DNA of 64,000 nucleotides from Alcanivorax hongdengensis A-11-3 (GCF_000300995.1 NZ_AMRJ01000010.1:44172-108171), one strand, 5' to 3'; positions 1-9,715 are shown, numbered from the stretch's first letter. Program-made: numbers and translations. Notes: generated from the letters alone by a model not told the origin.

Positions 1-697
1 TGTCATCGCGCTGGAAGGCCGGCGCCAGGTGCGGTTTCCAGAGGCTGATGATCATTACGTAGAGCAGGTACAGGCCCACCAGAATCAGCCCGGGCAGCAG
101 GGCACCGACAAACAGGTCACCCACGGAGACGGTATCCAGGTTCCACAGGCCCTGCTTGAGCTGGGCGTCCTGGTAGGCGTTGGAGAGCACATCACCGAGC
201 AGCACCAGGGCGATGGACGGCGGGATGATCTGGCCCAGGGTGCCGGTGGCGCAGATCAGGCCGGTGGACAGCTGCGGCTGGTAGCCCTGGCGCAGCATGG
301 TGGGTAGCGACAGCAGCCCCATGGTTACCACGGTGGCGCCGACGATGCCGGTGCTGGCCGCTAGCAGCGCGCCCACCAGGATGATGGCCAGGCCCATGCC
401 GCCGGGTAGCGGGCCGAACAGCTGGCCCATGCTGGACAGCAGCTTCTCGGCCACTTTCGATTTTTCCAGCATCACGCCCATGAACACGAACAGCGGCACC
501 GCCATCAGGGTGGTGTTCTCGACAATGCCGAACAGGCGGTTGGGCACGAAGGTCAGGTCCGCCGGGTTGAAATGACCGGTAAGCATGCCGGCGCCGGCGA
601 ACAGCAGGCCGGTGCCGCCCAGTGCAAAGGCCACCGGGTAGCCGCTCAGCAGCACCAGGCAGGCCACCGCGAACATCAACAGGGGAATCCAGCTCAT
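1..697 (-). CDS. dctM: TRAP transporter large permease DctM (partial, runs off the window start)
   Basis: Large membrane subunit of a tripartite ATP-independent periplasmic (TRAP) transporter, which imports organic acids using an ion gradient. The minus-strand reading begins MSWIPLLMFAVACLVLLSGY and continues with hydrophobic segments typical of DctM, such as a VPLFVFMGVMLEKS stretch and a GATVVTMGLLSLPTML stretch. Only the first 232 residues are inside the window. The start codon overlaps the dctQ stop (TGATG), so the two are translationally coupled. The substrate cannot be told, and no binding-protein gene (dctP) lies on the upstream side; it may lie beyond the window edge. Confidence 0.85.
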   Translation of the reverse strand, partial: MSWIPLLMFAVACLVLLSGYPVAFALGGTGLLFAGAGMLTGHFNPADLTFVPNRLFGIVENTTLMAVPLFVFMGVMLEKSKVAEKLLSSMGQLFGPLPGGMGLAIILVGALLAASTGIVGATVVTMGLLSLPTMLRQGYQPQLSTGLICATGTLGQIIPPSIALVLLGDVLSNAYQDAQLKQGLWNLDTVSVGDLFVGALLPGLILVGLYLLYVMIISLWKPHLAPAFQRDD

Positions 698-1242
698 CAG
701 AGGCCCTCCCCGGGGTGCTCCTGCGGCGCCGGCAGGGGGTGGCCGGCCACGGCCAGGCCATGGCGCAGCAGCTCGGCGATGGCCTGCACCAGCAGCAGCA
801 CCGGCAGTACCAGCAGCAGACTCTTGAGCAGGTAAAGGAAGGGCAGGCCGCCGTTGGCGGAACCTTCCAGGGTGTGCCAGCTGCTGGTCACGTAGTGCAG
901 GCTGAGGCCGAAGATGGCGCCGCACACCGGCAGCAGCAGAAACAGGGTGCCCAGCAGGTTGACCCAGGCGCGGGTGCGCGGGCGAAAGCGGGCGTAGAAC
1001 ACATCCACACGCACGTGCTCGTCCTCGGCCAGGGTGTAGGCGATGCCGAGCATGAAGAGGCTGCCGTGCAGATACATCAGTGATTCCTGCAGGGCGATAT
1101 TGCCGATGCCGAAGGCATAGCGCAGCATCACCACGGCGACCATCACCAGCACCAGTGCCAGCGCCAGCCAGGCGCTGGTGCGGCCAATGGCGCAGGTAAA
1201 GCGGGTCAGCCGCTGCTGCCAGCGTTGTAATTGTTCTGTCAT
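697..1242 (-). CDS. dctQ: TRAP transporter small permease DctQ
   Basis: Small membrane subunit that pairs with DctM in TRAP transporters. The 181-residue product has about four hydrophobic helices (near residues 18-40, 50-70, 88-110 and 130-160) and the usual DctQ length. A YLHGSLFMLGIAYTLAEDEH stretch in the second helix region is typical of the family. It is the first gene of the minus-strand unit and overlaps dctM by one base. The 228 bp between it and pstS must hold its promoter; no clear -10/-35 pair was found there. Confidence 0.85.
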   Translation of the reverse strand: MTEQLQRWQQRLTRFTCAIGRTSAWLALALVLVMVAVVMLRYAFGIGNIALQESLMYLHGSLFMLGIAYTLAEDEHVRVDVFYARFRPRTRAWVNLLGTLFLLLPVCGAIFGLSLHYVTSSWHTLEGSANGGLPFLYLLKSLLLVLPVLLLVQAIAELLRHGLAVAGHPLPAPQEHPGEGL

Positions 1243-1378
1243 AGGCGCCCAATAGCGGCAGGGGAAAGGGTCGACAATGGCCGGCGGGCGAGGCCCCCGA
1301 CATTGCCGCGCCCCGGCGGGGCCTGATTATACGGGCCCTGCGGGCCGGGGTCAGCCCGCGGGGCGGAATTTCCCCTGG

Positions 1379-1412
1379 CTGTCATTTTGCTGTCATATAG
1401 GGGCTCTAGGAT
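1379..1412 (+). promoter_or_regulatory. Pho box and -10 element of the pst operon
   Basis: Two perfect CTGTCAT repeats (1379-1385 and 1390-1396) are separated by TTTG, giving the 11-bp repeat spacing of a PhoB binding site. A TAGGAT -10-like hexamer follows at 1407-1412, about 10 bp after the box, the usual layout when PhoB replaces the -35 contact. It lies 60-90 bp upstream of the pstS start. This indicates induction of pst by phosphate starvation through PhoB, inferred from the known PhoB consensus. Confidence 0.88.
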
Positions 1413-1470
1413 GCGCAACCAGTAGAGAAAAAACCGGCGAGGATGCCGGCCAAAAACCAGGAGACGTATC

Positions 1471-2529
1471 GTGAAACTGAAAATGACAGCCCTGGTTGCC
1501 AGCGCGGCAACCGCCCTGACCCTGGCCAGCGCCCCGGCCAGCGCCCGTGATTACATTTCCATCGTGGGTTCCTCCACGGTGTATCCGTTCGCCACCACCG
1601 TGGCCGAGCGTTTCGGTCGCAGCACCTCTCACCCGACCCCGAAAATCGAATCTACCGGTTCCGGCGGCGGCATGAAGCTGTTCTGCGCCGGTGTCGGCAC
1701 CCAGAACCCGGATATCACCAACGCTTCGCGTCGCATGAAGAAGTCCGAGTTCGAGCAGTGCCAGCAAAACGGTGTGAAAGACATCGCCGAGGTCGTGATC
1801 GGTTATGACGGCATCGTGGTGGCCAACTCCGCCGAAGCCAAGCACGTCGACCTGACCCTGCGTGACCTGTTCCTGGCCCTGGCCAAGGAAGTACCGAACC
1901 CGAACGGCAAGGAAGAGCTGGTGGCCAACCCCTACCAGACCTGGAAGGACGTGAACCCGGCCCTGCCCAATACCAAGATCGAAGTGCTGGGCCCGCCGCC
2001 GACCTCCGGCACCCGCGATGCCTTTGACGAGCTGGCCATTGAAGGCGGCTGCAAGACCTTCCCCTGGCTGAAGGCCATCAAGAGCGAAGACAAGGGCCGC
2101 TACAAGGCGATCTGCCGCAGCATCCGTGAAGACGGCGCCTACATCGAAGCCGGCGAGAACGACAACCTGATCGTGCAGAAGCTGCAGAAGAACCCGGCCG
2201 CCTTCGGTGTGTTCGGCTTCTCCTACCTGGACCAGAACCGCGGCAAGATCCAGGCGGCCAACGTGGCCGGTAACGCCCCGACCTTTGATACCATTGCCAG
2301 CGGCGACTACCCGCTGTCCCGCTCCCTGTACTTCTACGTGAAGAAGGCGCACGTGGGCGTGGTACCGGGTATCGAGGGTTACGTGAAAGAGTTCACCAGC
2401 GAGAAAGCCTGGGGCCCGGACGGTTACCTGGCCGACAAGGGCATGATCCCGCTGGGTGACGACCTGCGCGCTGACATGGGCAAGCAGGCCCGTAACCTGA
2501 CGCCGATGACCGGTGACGAGCTTCACTAA
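1471..2529 (+). CDS. pstS: Phosphate ABC transporter substrate-binding protein PstS
   Basis: Periplasmic phosphate-binding protein that delivers phosphate to PstCA. The 352-residue product has a Sec signal peptide ending near APASA-RD, then phosphate-contact motifs GSSTVYP (33-39), STGSGGG (61-67) and TSGTRDAF (178-185). Four cysteines in the mature part could form disulfides. The start is GTG, chosen because AGGAGA sits just upstream and the signal peptide begins there. It is the first gene of pstSCAB-phoU, under a Pho box, and a terminator-like hairpin separates it from pstC. Confidence 0.95.
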   Translation: MKLKMTALVASAATALTLASAPASARDYISIVGSSTVYPFATTVAERFGRSTSHPTPKIESTGSGGGMKLFCAGVGTQNPDITNASRRMKKSEFEQCQQNGVKDIAEVVIGYDGIVVANSAEAKHVDLTLRDLFLALAKEVPNPNGKEELVANPYQTWKDVNPALPNTKIEVLGPPPTSGTRDAFDELAIEGGCKTFPWLKAIKSEDKGRYKAICRSIREDGAYIEAGENDNLIVQKLQKNPAAFGVFGFSYLDQNRGKIQAANVAGNAPTFDTIASGDYPLSRSLYFYVKKAHVGVVPGIEGYVKEFTSEKAWGPDGYLADKGMIPLGDDLRADMGKQARNLTPMTGDELH

Positions 2530-2573
2530 GGTCTAAGCGCCTGACGCGAAAACAAAAAGCAGGGATGCTTTGC

Positions 2574-2602
2574 AGCCCGGTGGCCTCGGCCCCGGGCTTT
2601 TT
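2574..2602 (+). terminator. Terminator/attenuator between pstS and pstC
   Basis: Inverted repeat AGCCCGG (2574-2580) and CCGGGCT (2592-2598), followed by TTTT. It lies 45 bp after the pstS stop inside the operon, so partial termination here would make more PstS than PstC/PstA. That role is inference from the position. Confidence 0.65.
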
Positions 2603-2676
2603 CGCCGACCGGCAGACCGGTTTTTTGCTGCCCTGGCAGGACACGCCACGGCCTTGAGACGTACGGGGAATTGTTA

Positions 2677-4065
2677 ATGGATACGGGTAACCTGCTGTTG
2701 CTGGTGGTGGTCATGGTGGCCGTGGCCTATTACATGGGGCGCCAGCGCTCCATGGCCCTGGCCCGGCCGCTGGGCGGCATTCGCCACCTGCATTCGCTGC
2801 CCTTCTACTACGCCATGCGCGCGGCGCTGTGGTGTGCCATCCCGGCGCTGGTGGTGCTGGGCCTGTGGCTGGTGTTTGACGACAGCTTCATTCGCACCTT
2901 GGTGATCGGTGGCCTGCCGGCGGACCAGCTGCCGGCCAGCGAGTCGGCCCGTGGCCTGTTGCTCAACCAGATCAACAACGTGGCCAGCGGCGCCCTGCCG
3001 GTGGACAGCGTCAGCCCGGCGGTGGCCGCCGCGGCGGAGCGCCTGGGGCACCTGCGCCAGATCAGCACCATGGCCCTGGCCGTGGCGGTGATCGTGGTGG
3101 GCATGCTGGGTGCGGCCTGGGGCTGGCTGAAGATTTCCCCGCAGTTGCGCGCCCGCCAGCAGGTGGAGCGGGTGCTGCAGGTGCTGTTCATGCTGTGCGC
3201 GCTGATCGCCATCCTCACCACCGTGGGGATTCTGATGTCGGTGCTGTTCGAGTCCATCCGCTTCTTCGGCAAGATCTCGCCGGTGGATTTCCTGTTCGGC
3301 CTCAAGTGGAGCCCGCAGATTGCCCTGCGCGCTGACCAGGTGGCTTCGGAGGGGTTCTTCGGTGCCATTCCGCTGTTTGTCGGTACCCTGCTGATTTCCG
3401 CCATCGCCCTGATCGTGGCGGTGCCGGTGGGGCTGATGTCGGCCATCTACCTGGCCGAGTACGCCCACCCGAAACTGCGCGCCTTCGCCAAGCCGGCGCT
3501 GGAAGTGCTGGCCGGGGTGCCTACCGTGGTGTACGGCTTCTTCGCCGCCCTGACCGTGGCGCCCTTCATTCGCAACCTGGGCGAATCCATGGGGCTGGAT
3601 GTGGCCTCCGAATCCGCCCTGGCGGCGGGCCTGGTGATGGGGGTGATGATCATCCCCTTCGTGTCATCGCTGGCCGATGACGTGATCACCGCCGTTCCCC
3701 AGTCGCTGCGCGACGGTTCCCTGGGGCTCGGGGCGACGCAATCGGAAACCATCAAGAAAGTGATCATTCCGGCGGCGCTGCCGGGCATCATGGGCGGCAT
3801 TCTGCTGGCCGCGTCCCGGGCCATTGGCGAGACCATGATCGTGGTGATGGCGGCGGGCCTGTCCGCCAACCTGACCGTGAACCCGCTGGAGGCGGTGACC
3901 ACCGTGACGGTGCAGATCGTCACCCTGCTCACCGGTGACCAGGAGTTCGACAGTGCCAAGACCCTGGCGGCCTTTGCCCTGGGCCTGATGCTGTTCCTGA
4001 CGACGCTGGCGCTGAACGTGCTGGCCCTGCGCATCGTCAAGAAATACCGCGAAGAATACGAGTAG
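2677..4065 (+). CDS. pstC: Phosphate ABC transporter permease PstC
   Basis: Inner-membrane permease of the high-affinity phosphate importer. At 462 residues it is longer than the E. coli protein (about 320): it carries extra N-terminal helices and a periplasmic stretch before the usual permease domain, which covers about residues 240-460. The permease coupling loop is recognisable around DVITAVPQSLRDGSLGLGA. The ATG at 2677 is preferred over an in-frame TTG six bases earlier because GGGGAA lies about 8 bases upstream. It is followed closely by pstA. Confidence 0.93.
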   Translation: MDTGNLLLLVVVMVAVAYYMGRQRSMALARPLGGIRHLHSLPFYYAMRAALWCAIPALVVLGLWLVFDDSFIRTLVIGGLPADQLPASESARGLLLNQINNVASGALPVDSVSPAVAAAAERLGHLRQISTMALAVAVIVVGMLGAAWGWLKISPQLRARQQVERVLQVLFMLCALIAILTTVGILMSVLFESIRFFGKISPVDFLFGLKWSPQIALRADQVASEGFFGAIPLFVGTLLISAIALIVAVPVGLMSAIYLAEYAHPKLRAFAKPALEVLAGVPTVVYGFFAALTVAPFIRNLGESMGLDVASESALAAGLVMGVMIIPFVSSLADDVITAVPQSLRDGSLGLGATQSETIKKVIIPAALPGIMGGILLAASRAIGETMIVVMAAGLSANLTVNPLEAVTTVTVQIVTLLTGDQEFDSAKTLAAFALGLMLFLTTLALNVLALRIVKKYREEYE

Positions 4066-4075
4066 GGAGCCAGAG

Positions 4076-5344
4076 ATGAGCAAAACCACCGAACAGGTTC
4101 GCCAGTCCCTGGCCAAGCGTTACCGGGCGGAAAAACGCTTCCGGGCCTTCGGCATTGCCTCCATCGCCTTTGGCCTGCTGGCACTGCTGTTGTTGTTCAC
4201 CGACATCATCGGCAAGGGCCACACGGCGTTTTTCGAGCACTACATCCAGATGGAAGTGACCTTTGATGCCGATACCCTGGGCATCGACGACGCTACCAAC
4301 CAGGATCAGCTCAACTTCGCCAACTATGACGGCGTGATCCGCAATGCCCTGCGCGAGCGTTTCCCGCAGGTACAAAGCCGTGGCCAGAAGCGTGAGCTCT
4401 ACAGCCTGATCAGTACCGGCGCCGGCTACCCGCTGCGCGACATGCTGGCCAGCCACCCGGCGCTGCTGGGCCAGACCCGGACCCTGTGGCTGCTGGCCGA
4501 CGACGATGTGGATCAGTACTTCAAGGCCGACCGCCAGGGCCGCGAGGATTCACGCCTGACACCGGAGCAGAAGGCCTGGCTCACCAGCCTGGATGACAAC
4601 GGCCAGGTGAAAAAGGAGTTCAATGCGTCCTTCTTCACCAGTGGTGATTCCCGCGAGCCGGAGCTGGCGGGTATCTGGGGCGCGGTGTGCGGTTCCTTCT
4701 TTACCATGCTGGTGACCTTGCTGCTGAGCTTCCCCATCGGCGTGGCAGCGGCCATCTATCTGGAAGAGTTCGCGCCGCGCAACAGGTTCACCGACTTCAT
4801 CGAGGTCAACATCAACAACCTGGCGGCGGTGCCGTCGATCATCTTCGGCCTGCTAGGCCTGGCCATCTTTATCGGCCTGTTCGGCATGCCGCGCTCGGTG
4901 CCGCTGGTGGGCGGCATCGTGCTGACGCTGATGACGCTGCCGACCATCATCATTTCCAGCCGCGCGGCCATCAAGGCGGTGCCGCCGAGTATCCGCGAAG
5001 CGGCCATGGGCCTGGGCGCGTCGCCCATGCAGGTGGTGCTGCACCATGTGATGCCGCTGGCCATGCCCGGCATGCTCACCGGTGCCATCATCGGCATGGC
5101 CCAGGCGCTGGGCGAGACCGCGCCGCTGCTGATGATCGGTATGGTGGCCTTTATCGTCGATGTGCCCGCCGGGCCGGTCGACCCGGCCACCGTGTTGCCG
5201 GTGCAGATCTACCTGTGGGCCGACAGCCCGGAGCAGTCCTTCGTGGCACTGACCTCCGCCGCCATCATGGTGCTGCTGGCCTTCCTGATCGCCATGAACA
5301 CCCTGGCGGTGTTCCTGCGCAAGCGCCTCGAGCGGCGCTGGTAA
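4076..5344 (+). CDS. pstA: Phosphate ABC transporter permease PstA
   Basis: Second permease of the PstSCAB importer. The 422-residue product has one N-terminal helix (about 25-48), a long soluble stretch of about 150 residues likely in the periplasm, then the permease domain with the coupling loop AIKAVPPSIREAAMGLGASP. It is longer than E. coli PstA (about 296), matching the equally long PstC next to it. Ten bases separate it from pstC and nine from pstB, so the genes are co-transcribed. Confidence 0.93.
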   Translation: MSKTTEQVRQSLAKRYRAEKRFRAFGIASIAFGLLALLLLFTDIIGKGHTAFFEHYIQMEVTFDADTLGIDDATNQDQLNFANYDGVIRNALRERFPQVQSRGQKRELYSLISTGAGYPLRDMLASHPALLGQTRTLWLLADDDVDQYFKADRQGREDSRLTPEQKAWLTSLDDNGQVKKEFNASFFTSGDSREPELAGIWGAVCGSFFTMLVTLLLSFPIGVAAAIYLEEFAPRNRFTDFIEVNINNLAAVPSIIFGLLGLAIFIGLFGMPRSVPLVGGIVLTLMTLPTIIISSRAAIKAVPPSIREAAMGLGASPMQVVLHHVMPLAMPGMLTGAIIGMAQALGETAPLLMIGMVAFIVDVPAGPVDPATVLPVQIYLWADSPEQSFVALTSAAIMVLLAFLIAMNTLAVFLRKRLERRW

Positions 5345-5353
5345 GGAGAGCAC

Positions 5354-6244
5354 ATGGATAACGCATCAACATTGAACAAGGGGCAGCAGGTGCGCCGTGC
5401 TGCCAACCCCCTGCAGGCCGAAGGTAAGCCGCCAATGAGTAATGAACATCCCTATCCGGAAAAAACCGTGGGTGCACCCTTCGTGGATGACCCGAAAATG
5501 CGCATGCGTGACGTGGACGTGTTCTACGGCGACAAGCAGGCCATCCACGGTGTCAGCCTGGATATCGGCAAGAACGAGGTGGTGGCCCTGATCGGCCCGT
5601 CCGGGTGTGGTAAGTCCACCTTCCTGCGTTCGCTCAATCGCATGAATGACACCATCGACATCTGCCGTGTGAGCGGGTCGCTGCATCTGGAGGAGCAGGA
5701 TCTCTATGATCCGAAAATGGATGTGGTGGAACTGCGCGCGCGGGTGGGCATGGTGTTCCAGAAGCCCAATCCCTTCCCCAAGTCGATCTATGACAACGTG
5801 GCCTACGGCCCGCGCCTGCATGGCCTGGCCAACAAGAAGTACGACCTGGACGAGATCGTCGAGACCAGCCTGCGCAAGGCCGGCCTGTGGGAAGAAGTGA
5901 AAGACCGGCTGCACCAGCCCGGCACCGGCCTGTCCGGTGGCCAGCAGCAGCGGCTGTGCATTGCGCGCACCATCGCGGTGAGCCCGGAAGTGGTGCTGAT
6001 GGATGAGCCCTGCTCGGCGCTGGACCCCATCGCCACCGCCAAAATCGAGGAGCTGATTGCCGAGTTGAGCGAGTCGTACACCATCGCCATCGTCACCCAC
6101 TCCATGCAGCAGGCGGCGCGGGTTTCGCAACGCACCGCCTATTTCCACCTCGGTCATCTAGTGGAAATGAATGACACGGACACTGTGTTCACCAAGCCCC
6201 AGCACAGTCTCACGGAAGCTTATATTACGGGCCGCTTTGGTTAA
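5354..6244 (+). CDS. pstB: Phosphate ABC transporter ATP-binding protein PstB
   Basis: ATPase that powers phosphate import. Walker [10 protein letters not shown] (81-89), signature LSGGQ (193-197) and Walker B VVLMDEP (213-219) are intact. The 296-residue form has an N-terminal extension of about 40 residues. An in-frame ATG at 5435 would give a shorter protein, but TAAGGAG directly before 5354 supports the longer start. It sits between pstA and phoU. Confidence 0.95.
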   Translation: MDNASTLNKGQQVRRAANPLQAEGKPPMSNEHPYPEKTVGAPFVDDPKMRMRDVDVFYGDKQAIHGVSLDIGKNEVVALIGPSGCGKSTFLRSLNRMNDTIDICRVSGSLHLEEQDLYDPKMDVVELRARVGMVFQKPNPFPKSIYDNVAYGPRLHGLANKKYDLDEIVETSLRKAGLWEEVKDRLHQPGTGLSGGQQQRLCIARTIAVSPEVVLMDEPCSALDPIATAKIEELIAELSESYTIAIVTHSMQQAARVSQRTAYFHLGHLVEMNDTDTVFTKPQHSLTEAYITGRFG

Positions 6245-6256
6245 GGAGAGCAACCC

Positions 6257-6970
6257 ATGGATCGTACCTATTTTGGTCAGCACAGTTCCGCCCAGTTCAA
6301 CGAGGCGCTGGAATCCATTCGCAATCACCTGATGGAAATGGGTGGCCTGGTCGAGAAGCAGGTGGTGGATGCGCTGGAAGCGCTGCTGCAGGCCGATTCC
6401 GCCCTGGCGGAAAAGGTGCTGGAAACCGAAGACAAGGTCGACAAGCTGGAAATGCTGATCGACGAGCAGTGCACCAAGGTGCTGGCGCTGCGCCAGCCGG
6501 CGGCCTCTGACCTGCGGCTTATCATTGCCGTGTCCAAGGCCGTGTCGGACCTGGAGCGCATCGGTGACGAGTCCGCCAAGATCGCCCGCATGGGCCTGCA
6601 ACTGGCCGAGGAAGGCGAGTCGCCGCGCGGTTACGTGGAAGTGCGCCACATCGGCAACCACGTGCGTAACATGCTGCGTGACACCCTGGATGCCTTCGCC
6701 CGCTTCGACGCCAAGAAGGCGCTGGAAGTGGCCGCCGAAGACAACGAGGTGGACCTGGAATACCGCAGCGCCATGCGCTCGCTGGTGACCTTCATGATGG
6801 AAGATCCGCGCGCCATTTCCCGCGTGCTCAACATCATCTGGTCGCTGCGCGCCCTGGAGCGTATCGGCGACCACTCGCGCAACATTGCCGAGCAGGTCAT
6901 CTACCTGGTGGAAGGCAAGGACGTGCGCCACATCAGCGTCGACGAGATGGAAGAGAAGCTCAAGGGTTAG
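6257..6970 (+). CDS. phoU: Phosphate signalling protein PhoU
   Basis: Cytoplasmic helical protein that couples the Pst transporter to PhoR and keeps the Pho regulon off when phosphate is sufficient. The 237-residue length fits the two tandem PhoU three-helix domains. Metal-binding E/DxxxD patterns are visible, for example ERIGDE and ERIGDH in the two halves. TAAGGAGAGCAACCC provides the ribosome site. It is the last gene of the operon and is followed by a terminator. Confidence 0.95.
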   Translation: MDRTYFGQHSSAQFNEALESIRNHLMEMGGLVEKQVVDALEALLQADSALAEKVLETEDKVDKLEMLIDEQCTKVLALRQPAASDLRLIIAVSKAVSDLERIGDESAKIARMGLQLAEEGESPRGYVEVRHIGNHVRNMLRDTLDAFARFDAKKALEVAAEDNEVDLEYRSAMRSLVTFMMEDPRAISRVLNIIWSLRALERIGDHSRNIAEQVIYLVEGKDVRHISVDEMEEKLKG

Positions 6971-7003
6971 GCCTTCCTCACGCAGCCTGTCATAAAGGAT
7001 TCA

Positions 7004-7034
7004 CGCCTGACCGCTTTCGGTCGGGCGCTTTTTT
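7004..7034 (+). terminator. Terminator of the pst-phoU operon
   Basis: Stem CGCCTGACC (7004-7012) pairs with GGTCGGGCG (7019-7027), with one G-T wobble, and is followed by CTTTTTT. It lies 33 bp after phoU and just upstream of the ars operator. Confidence 0.85.
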
Positions 7035-7040
7035 CGACTA

Positions 7041-7064
7041 ATATATTCGTTATTCCGGATATAT
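7041..7064. promoter_or_regulatory. Probable ArsR operator
   Basis: Inverted repeat ATATATTCG (7041-7049) and CGGATATAT (7056-7064), matching at 8 of 9 positions with a 6-bp centre. AT-rich dyads of this form at the 5' end of ars operons are usual ArsR sites. It lies directly before arsR, so ArsR should repress its own operon until arsenite binds. Confidence 0.7.
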
Positions 7065-7074
7065 GGATAAAACC

Positions 7075-7392
7075 ATGCTGACAGCCACGCAACTGTGTAA
7101 ATGCCTGGGCGACGACATTCGCCTGGGCCTGATCTGCCTGCTCCATGGCCAGCAGGAGGTGTGCGTCTGTGATCTGGTGGCGGCGCTGGCTTTGCCCCAG
7201 TCCACGGTGTCCCGGCATCTGGGCCAGTTGCGCCAGTGTCAGCTGGTGGTGGCCCGCCGGCAGGGCACCTGGATGCACTACCGCATCAACCCGGCCCTGC
7301 CGGACTGGGCGCACCGCACGCTGGCCACCCTGGTGGTGCCGGCCCGGGAATCGCTGGATATCACGCTACCCAATAGCCTTTGCTGCGAGTAA
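7075..7392 (+). CDS. arsR: Arsenic-responsive repressor ArsR
   Basis: Winged-helix metalloregulator that releases DNA on binding As(III). The inducer motif EVCVCDL supplies Cys30 and Cys32, and the recognition helix follows (about 40-56, PQSTVSRHLGQLRQC). Start at 7075 (MLTATQL) is chosen because it matches where the family usually begins and GGA lies 7 bases upstream. An in-frame ATG at 7063 lies inside the operator dyad and has no ribosome site. The stop overlaps the arsC start (TAATG). Confidence 0.92.
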   Translation: MLTATQLCKCLGDDIRLGLICLLHGQQEVCVCDLVAALALPQSTVSRHLGQLRQCQLVVARRQGTWMHYRINPALPDWAHRTLATLVVPARESLDITLPNSLCCE

Positions 7393-7886
7393 TGACCATG
7401 AACACGCCCCTGAATCTGCTTTTTCTGTGCACCGGTAATTCCTGTCGATCCATTCTTGGCGAGGCGCTGGCCAACCATCTGGGCGAGGGTCGTCTGCGCG
7501 GCCTGAGTGCAGGCAGCCAACCCACCGGTCAGGTCAACCCCAATGCCCTGGCGGTGCTGGCGCGCCATCATGTGCCGGCGGGTGAGCCCAGCTCCAAATC
7601 CATGGATGACCTGGAAGGTGAAAAGGTGGATCTGGTGATCACCGTGTGTGACGCCGCCGCCGGTGAAGCCTGTCCGATCTGGCTGGGTGACACCCTAAAG
7701 GTTCACTGGGGCCTGCCGGACCCGGCCCATGTGACCGGCACGCAGGAAGAGATCGTGGGGGCTTTCGAGGCCACCTACCAGGCGTTGCACGCTCGCCTCA
7801 GCGCGTTACTGGCACTGGATCTGGAGGAGCGCACGCCACTGGGCCTGGTGGCTGCTGCGCAGAAACTGCACCGCGAGCTGGAGTAA
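7392..7886 (+). CDS. arsC: Arsenate reductase ArsC, LMW-phosphatase-like type
   Basis: Reduces arsenate to arsenite in the cytoplasm. It has the low-molecular-weight phosphatase fold: loop CTGNSCRS (Cys13 and Arg19) near the N-terminus, further cysteines in [11 protein letters not shown] that fit the redox relay, and a GLPDPA motif. That points to the thioredoxin-coupled class rather than the glutaredoxin-coupled class. It is translationally coupled to arsR. The ATG at 7398 is a possible alternative start. Confidence 0.9.
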   Translation: MTMNTPLNLLFLCTGNSCRSILGEALANHLGEGRLRGLSAGSQPTGQVNPNALAVLARHHVPAGEPSSKSMDDLEGEKVDLVITVCDAAAGEACPIWLGDTLKVHWGLPDPAHVTGTQEEIVGAFEATYQALHARLSALLALDLEERTPLGLVAAAQKLHRELE

Positions 7887-7891
7887 TCAGA

Positions 7892-8923
7892 ATGGGTTTT
7901 TTTGAACGTTATCTGAGTGTCTGGGTGGCGTTGGCGATTGTCGCCGGGGTGCTGCTGGGGCTGGCGGTGCCGGGCCTGTTTCAGGCCGTGGCGGCACTGG
8001 ATTATGCCCATGTGAACCTGGCGGTGGCGGTGTTCATCTGGCTGATGGTCTACCCGATGATGATCCAGATCGATTTCACCGCCATTCGCGATGTGGGCCG
8101 CAAGCCCCGCGGGCTGGCCCTGACGCTGGTCATCAATTGGCTGATCAAGCCATTCACCATGGCTGCGCTGGGCTGGCTGTTCTTTCAGGGGCTGTTCGCG
8201 CCGCTGGTGGACCCGCAAACCGCCAGCGAGTACATCGCCGGCATGATTTTGCTGGGTGTGGCGCCCTGTACCGCCATGGTGTTTGTCTGGAGTCACCTGA
8301 CCCGTGGCGACGCCAACTACACCCTGGTGCAGGTGGCCGCCAATGATCTGATCATGGTGTTTGCCTTCGCGCCCATCGCCGCCCTGCTGCTGGGCGTCAG
8401 CCATATCACCGTGCCCTGGGATACGCTGCTGTTGTCGGTGGTGCTGTATGTGGTGCTGCCGCTGATCGCCGGTTTTGTGACGCGCCAGGCGCTGGTGCGC
8501 GGGGGCGGCGAGGCGCGGGTCGCGTCTTTTGTGCATAGCCTCAAGCCGGTCAGCGTCATGGGCCTGCTGGCCACCGTGGTGGTGCTGTTCGGCTTCCAGG
8601 CGCAGACCATCCTCGCCCGGCCGATGGCCATTGTGCTGATCGCCATTCCGTTGCTGATCCAGACCTATGGCATCTTTGCCATCACCTACTGGCTGGCCCG
8701 ACGCCTGCGGCTGGTGCACAACGTGGCCGGCCCGGCGGCCCTGATCGGCACCAGCAATTTCTTCGAGCTGGCGGTGGCGGTGGCTATCAGCCTGTTCGGC
8801 CTGCACTCCGGCGCCGCCCTGGCCACGGTGGTGGGGGTGCTGGTGGAAGTCCCGGTGATGCTGTCACTGGTGGCGATTGTCAATCGCACGCCGGGCTGGT
8901 TTGCACAGCCCGAGCAGGCTTGA
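7892..8923 (+). CDS. acr3: Arsenite efflux transporter ACR3
   Basis: Membrane carrier that exports arsenite. The 343-residue product has about ten hydrophobic helices and the ACR3 signature [13 protein letters not shown] with the conserved Cys126. It therefore belongs to the ACR3 family, not the ArsB family, although such genes are often labelled arsB. It begins 5 bases after arsC in the ars operon. Confidence 0.93.
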   Translation: MGFFERYLSVWVALAIVAGVLLGLAVPGLFQAVAALDYAHVNLAVAVFIWLMVYPMMIQIDFTAIRDVGRKPRGLALTLVINWLIKPFTMAALGWLFFQGLFAPLVDPQTASEYIAGMILLGVAPCTAMVFVWSHLTRGDANYTLVQVAANDLIMVFAFAPIAALLLGVSHITVPWDTLLLSVVLYVVLPLIAGFVTRQALVRGGGEARVASFVHSLKPVSVMGLLATVVVLFGFQAQTILARPMAIVLIAIPLLIQTYGIFAITYWLARRLRLVHNVAGPAALIGTSNFFELAVAVAISLFGLHSGAALATVVGVLVEVPVMLSLVAIVNRTPGWFAQPEQA

Positions 8924-8936
8924 TCAAAAATCGTAG

Positions 8937-8966
8937 GGCGGAAATGGGCGTAAGCCCATCTGCGCC
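8937..8966. repeat. REP-like hairpin between acr3 and arsH
   Basis: Two 13-base arms around GTAA pair at 11 of 13 positions, with core ATGGGC-GTAA-GCCCAT. It looks like the short extragenic palindromes scattered in gammaproteobacterial genomes. Inside the operon it could stabilise the upstream message. Confidence 0.5.
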
Positions 8967-8992
8967 GCTGCTGTGGTGGAGACCGAAACCCC

Positions 8993-9703
8993 ATGAGCGA
9001 TATCCCCAATCTCGACAAGGCCTGCTTTCAGGTGCCGACGGCGGATGCCGTTTTCGCCGAGCCAGCCTCTCGGCACAAGCCGCGCATTCTTTTGTTGTAC
9101 GGCTCACTGCGCCAGCGCTCTTTCAGTCGGCTGGTGGTGATGGAGGCGGCGCGGTTGCTGGAGGCCATGGGCGCGCAAACCAGAATCTTCCATGCCGATG
9201 GTTTGCCGTTGCCCGACAGCGAAGACGCGGACCATCCCAAGGTAAAGGAACTGCGAGATCTGGTGACCTGGAGCGAGGGCATGGTGTGGTGCTCGCCGGA
9301 ACGCCATGGTGCCATGACCGGCATCATGAAAGCCCAGATCGACTGGATTCCGTTGTCACTGGGCGCGGTGCGCCCCACCCAGGGCAAGACTCTGGCGGTG
9401 ATGCAGGTGTGCGGCGGCTCCCAGTCGTTCAACGCGGTCAATCAGCTGCGCGTGCTGGGCCGCTGGATGCGTATGGTCACCATCCCCAACCAGTCGTCGG
9501 TACCCAAGGCGTTTCTGGAATTCGATGACAACGACCGCATGAAACCGTCCGCTTTTTACGACCGTATTGTCGATGTGATGGAAGAGCTGGTGAAGTTCAC
9601 CTACCTGGTGCGTGATCGCAGCGACTTCCTCACTGACCGTTACTCCGAGCGCAAGGAAAGCGCCGAGGCACTGATGAAACGGGTCAACCAGCGCAGTCTG
9701 TAA
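8993..9703 (+). CDS. arsH: Arsenical resistance flavoprotein ArsH
   Basis: NADPH-dependent FMN reductase of the flavodoxin-like fold that in other bacteria oxidises trivalent organoarsenicals. The phosphate-binding loop [13 protein letters not shown] is near residues 34-46, and the [12 protein letters not shown] stretch is characteristic of ArsH. The 236-residue length is usual. It is the last gene of arsR-arsC-acr3-arsH, separated from acr3 by a short hairpin. Confidence 0.93.
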   Translation: MSDIPNLDKACFQVPTADAVFAEPASRHKPRILLLYGSLRQRSFSRLVVMEAARLLEAMGAQTRIFHADGLPLPDSEDADHPKVKELRDLVTWSEGMVWCSPERHGAMTGIMKAQIDWIPLSLGAVRPTQGKTLAVMQVCGGSQSFNAVNQLRVLGRWMRMVTIPNQSSVPKAFLEFDDNDRMKPSAFYDRIVDVMEELVKFTYLVRDRSDFLTDRYSERKESAEALMKRVNQRSL

Positions 9704-9715
9704 AGGCCGGGGCTA

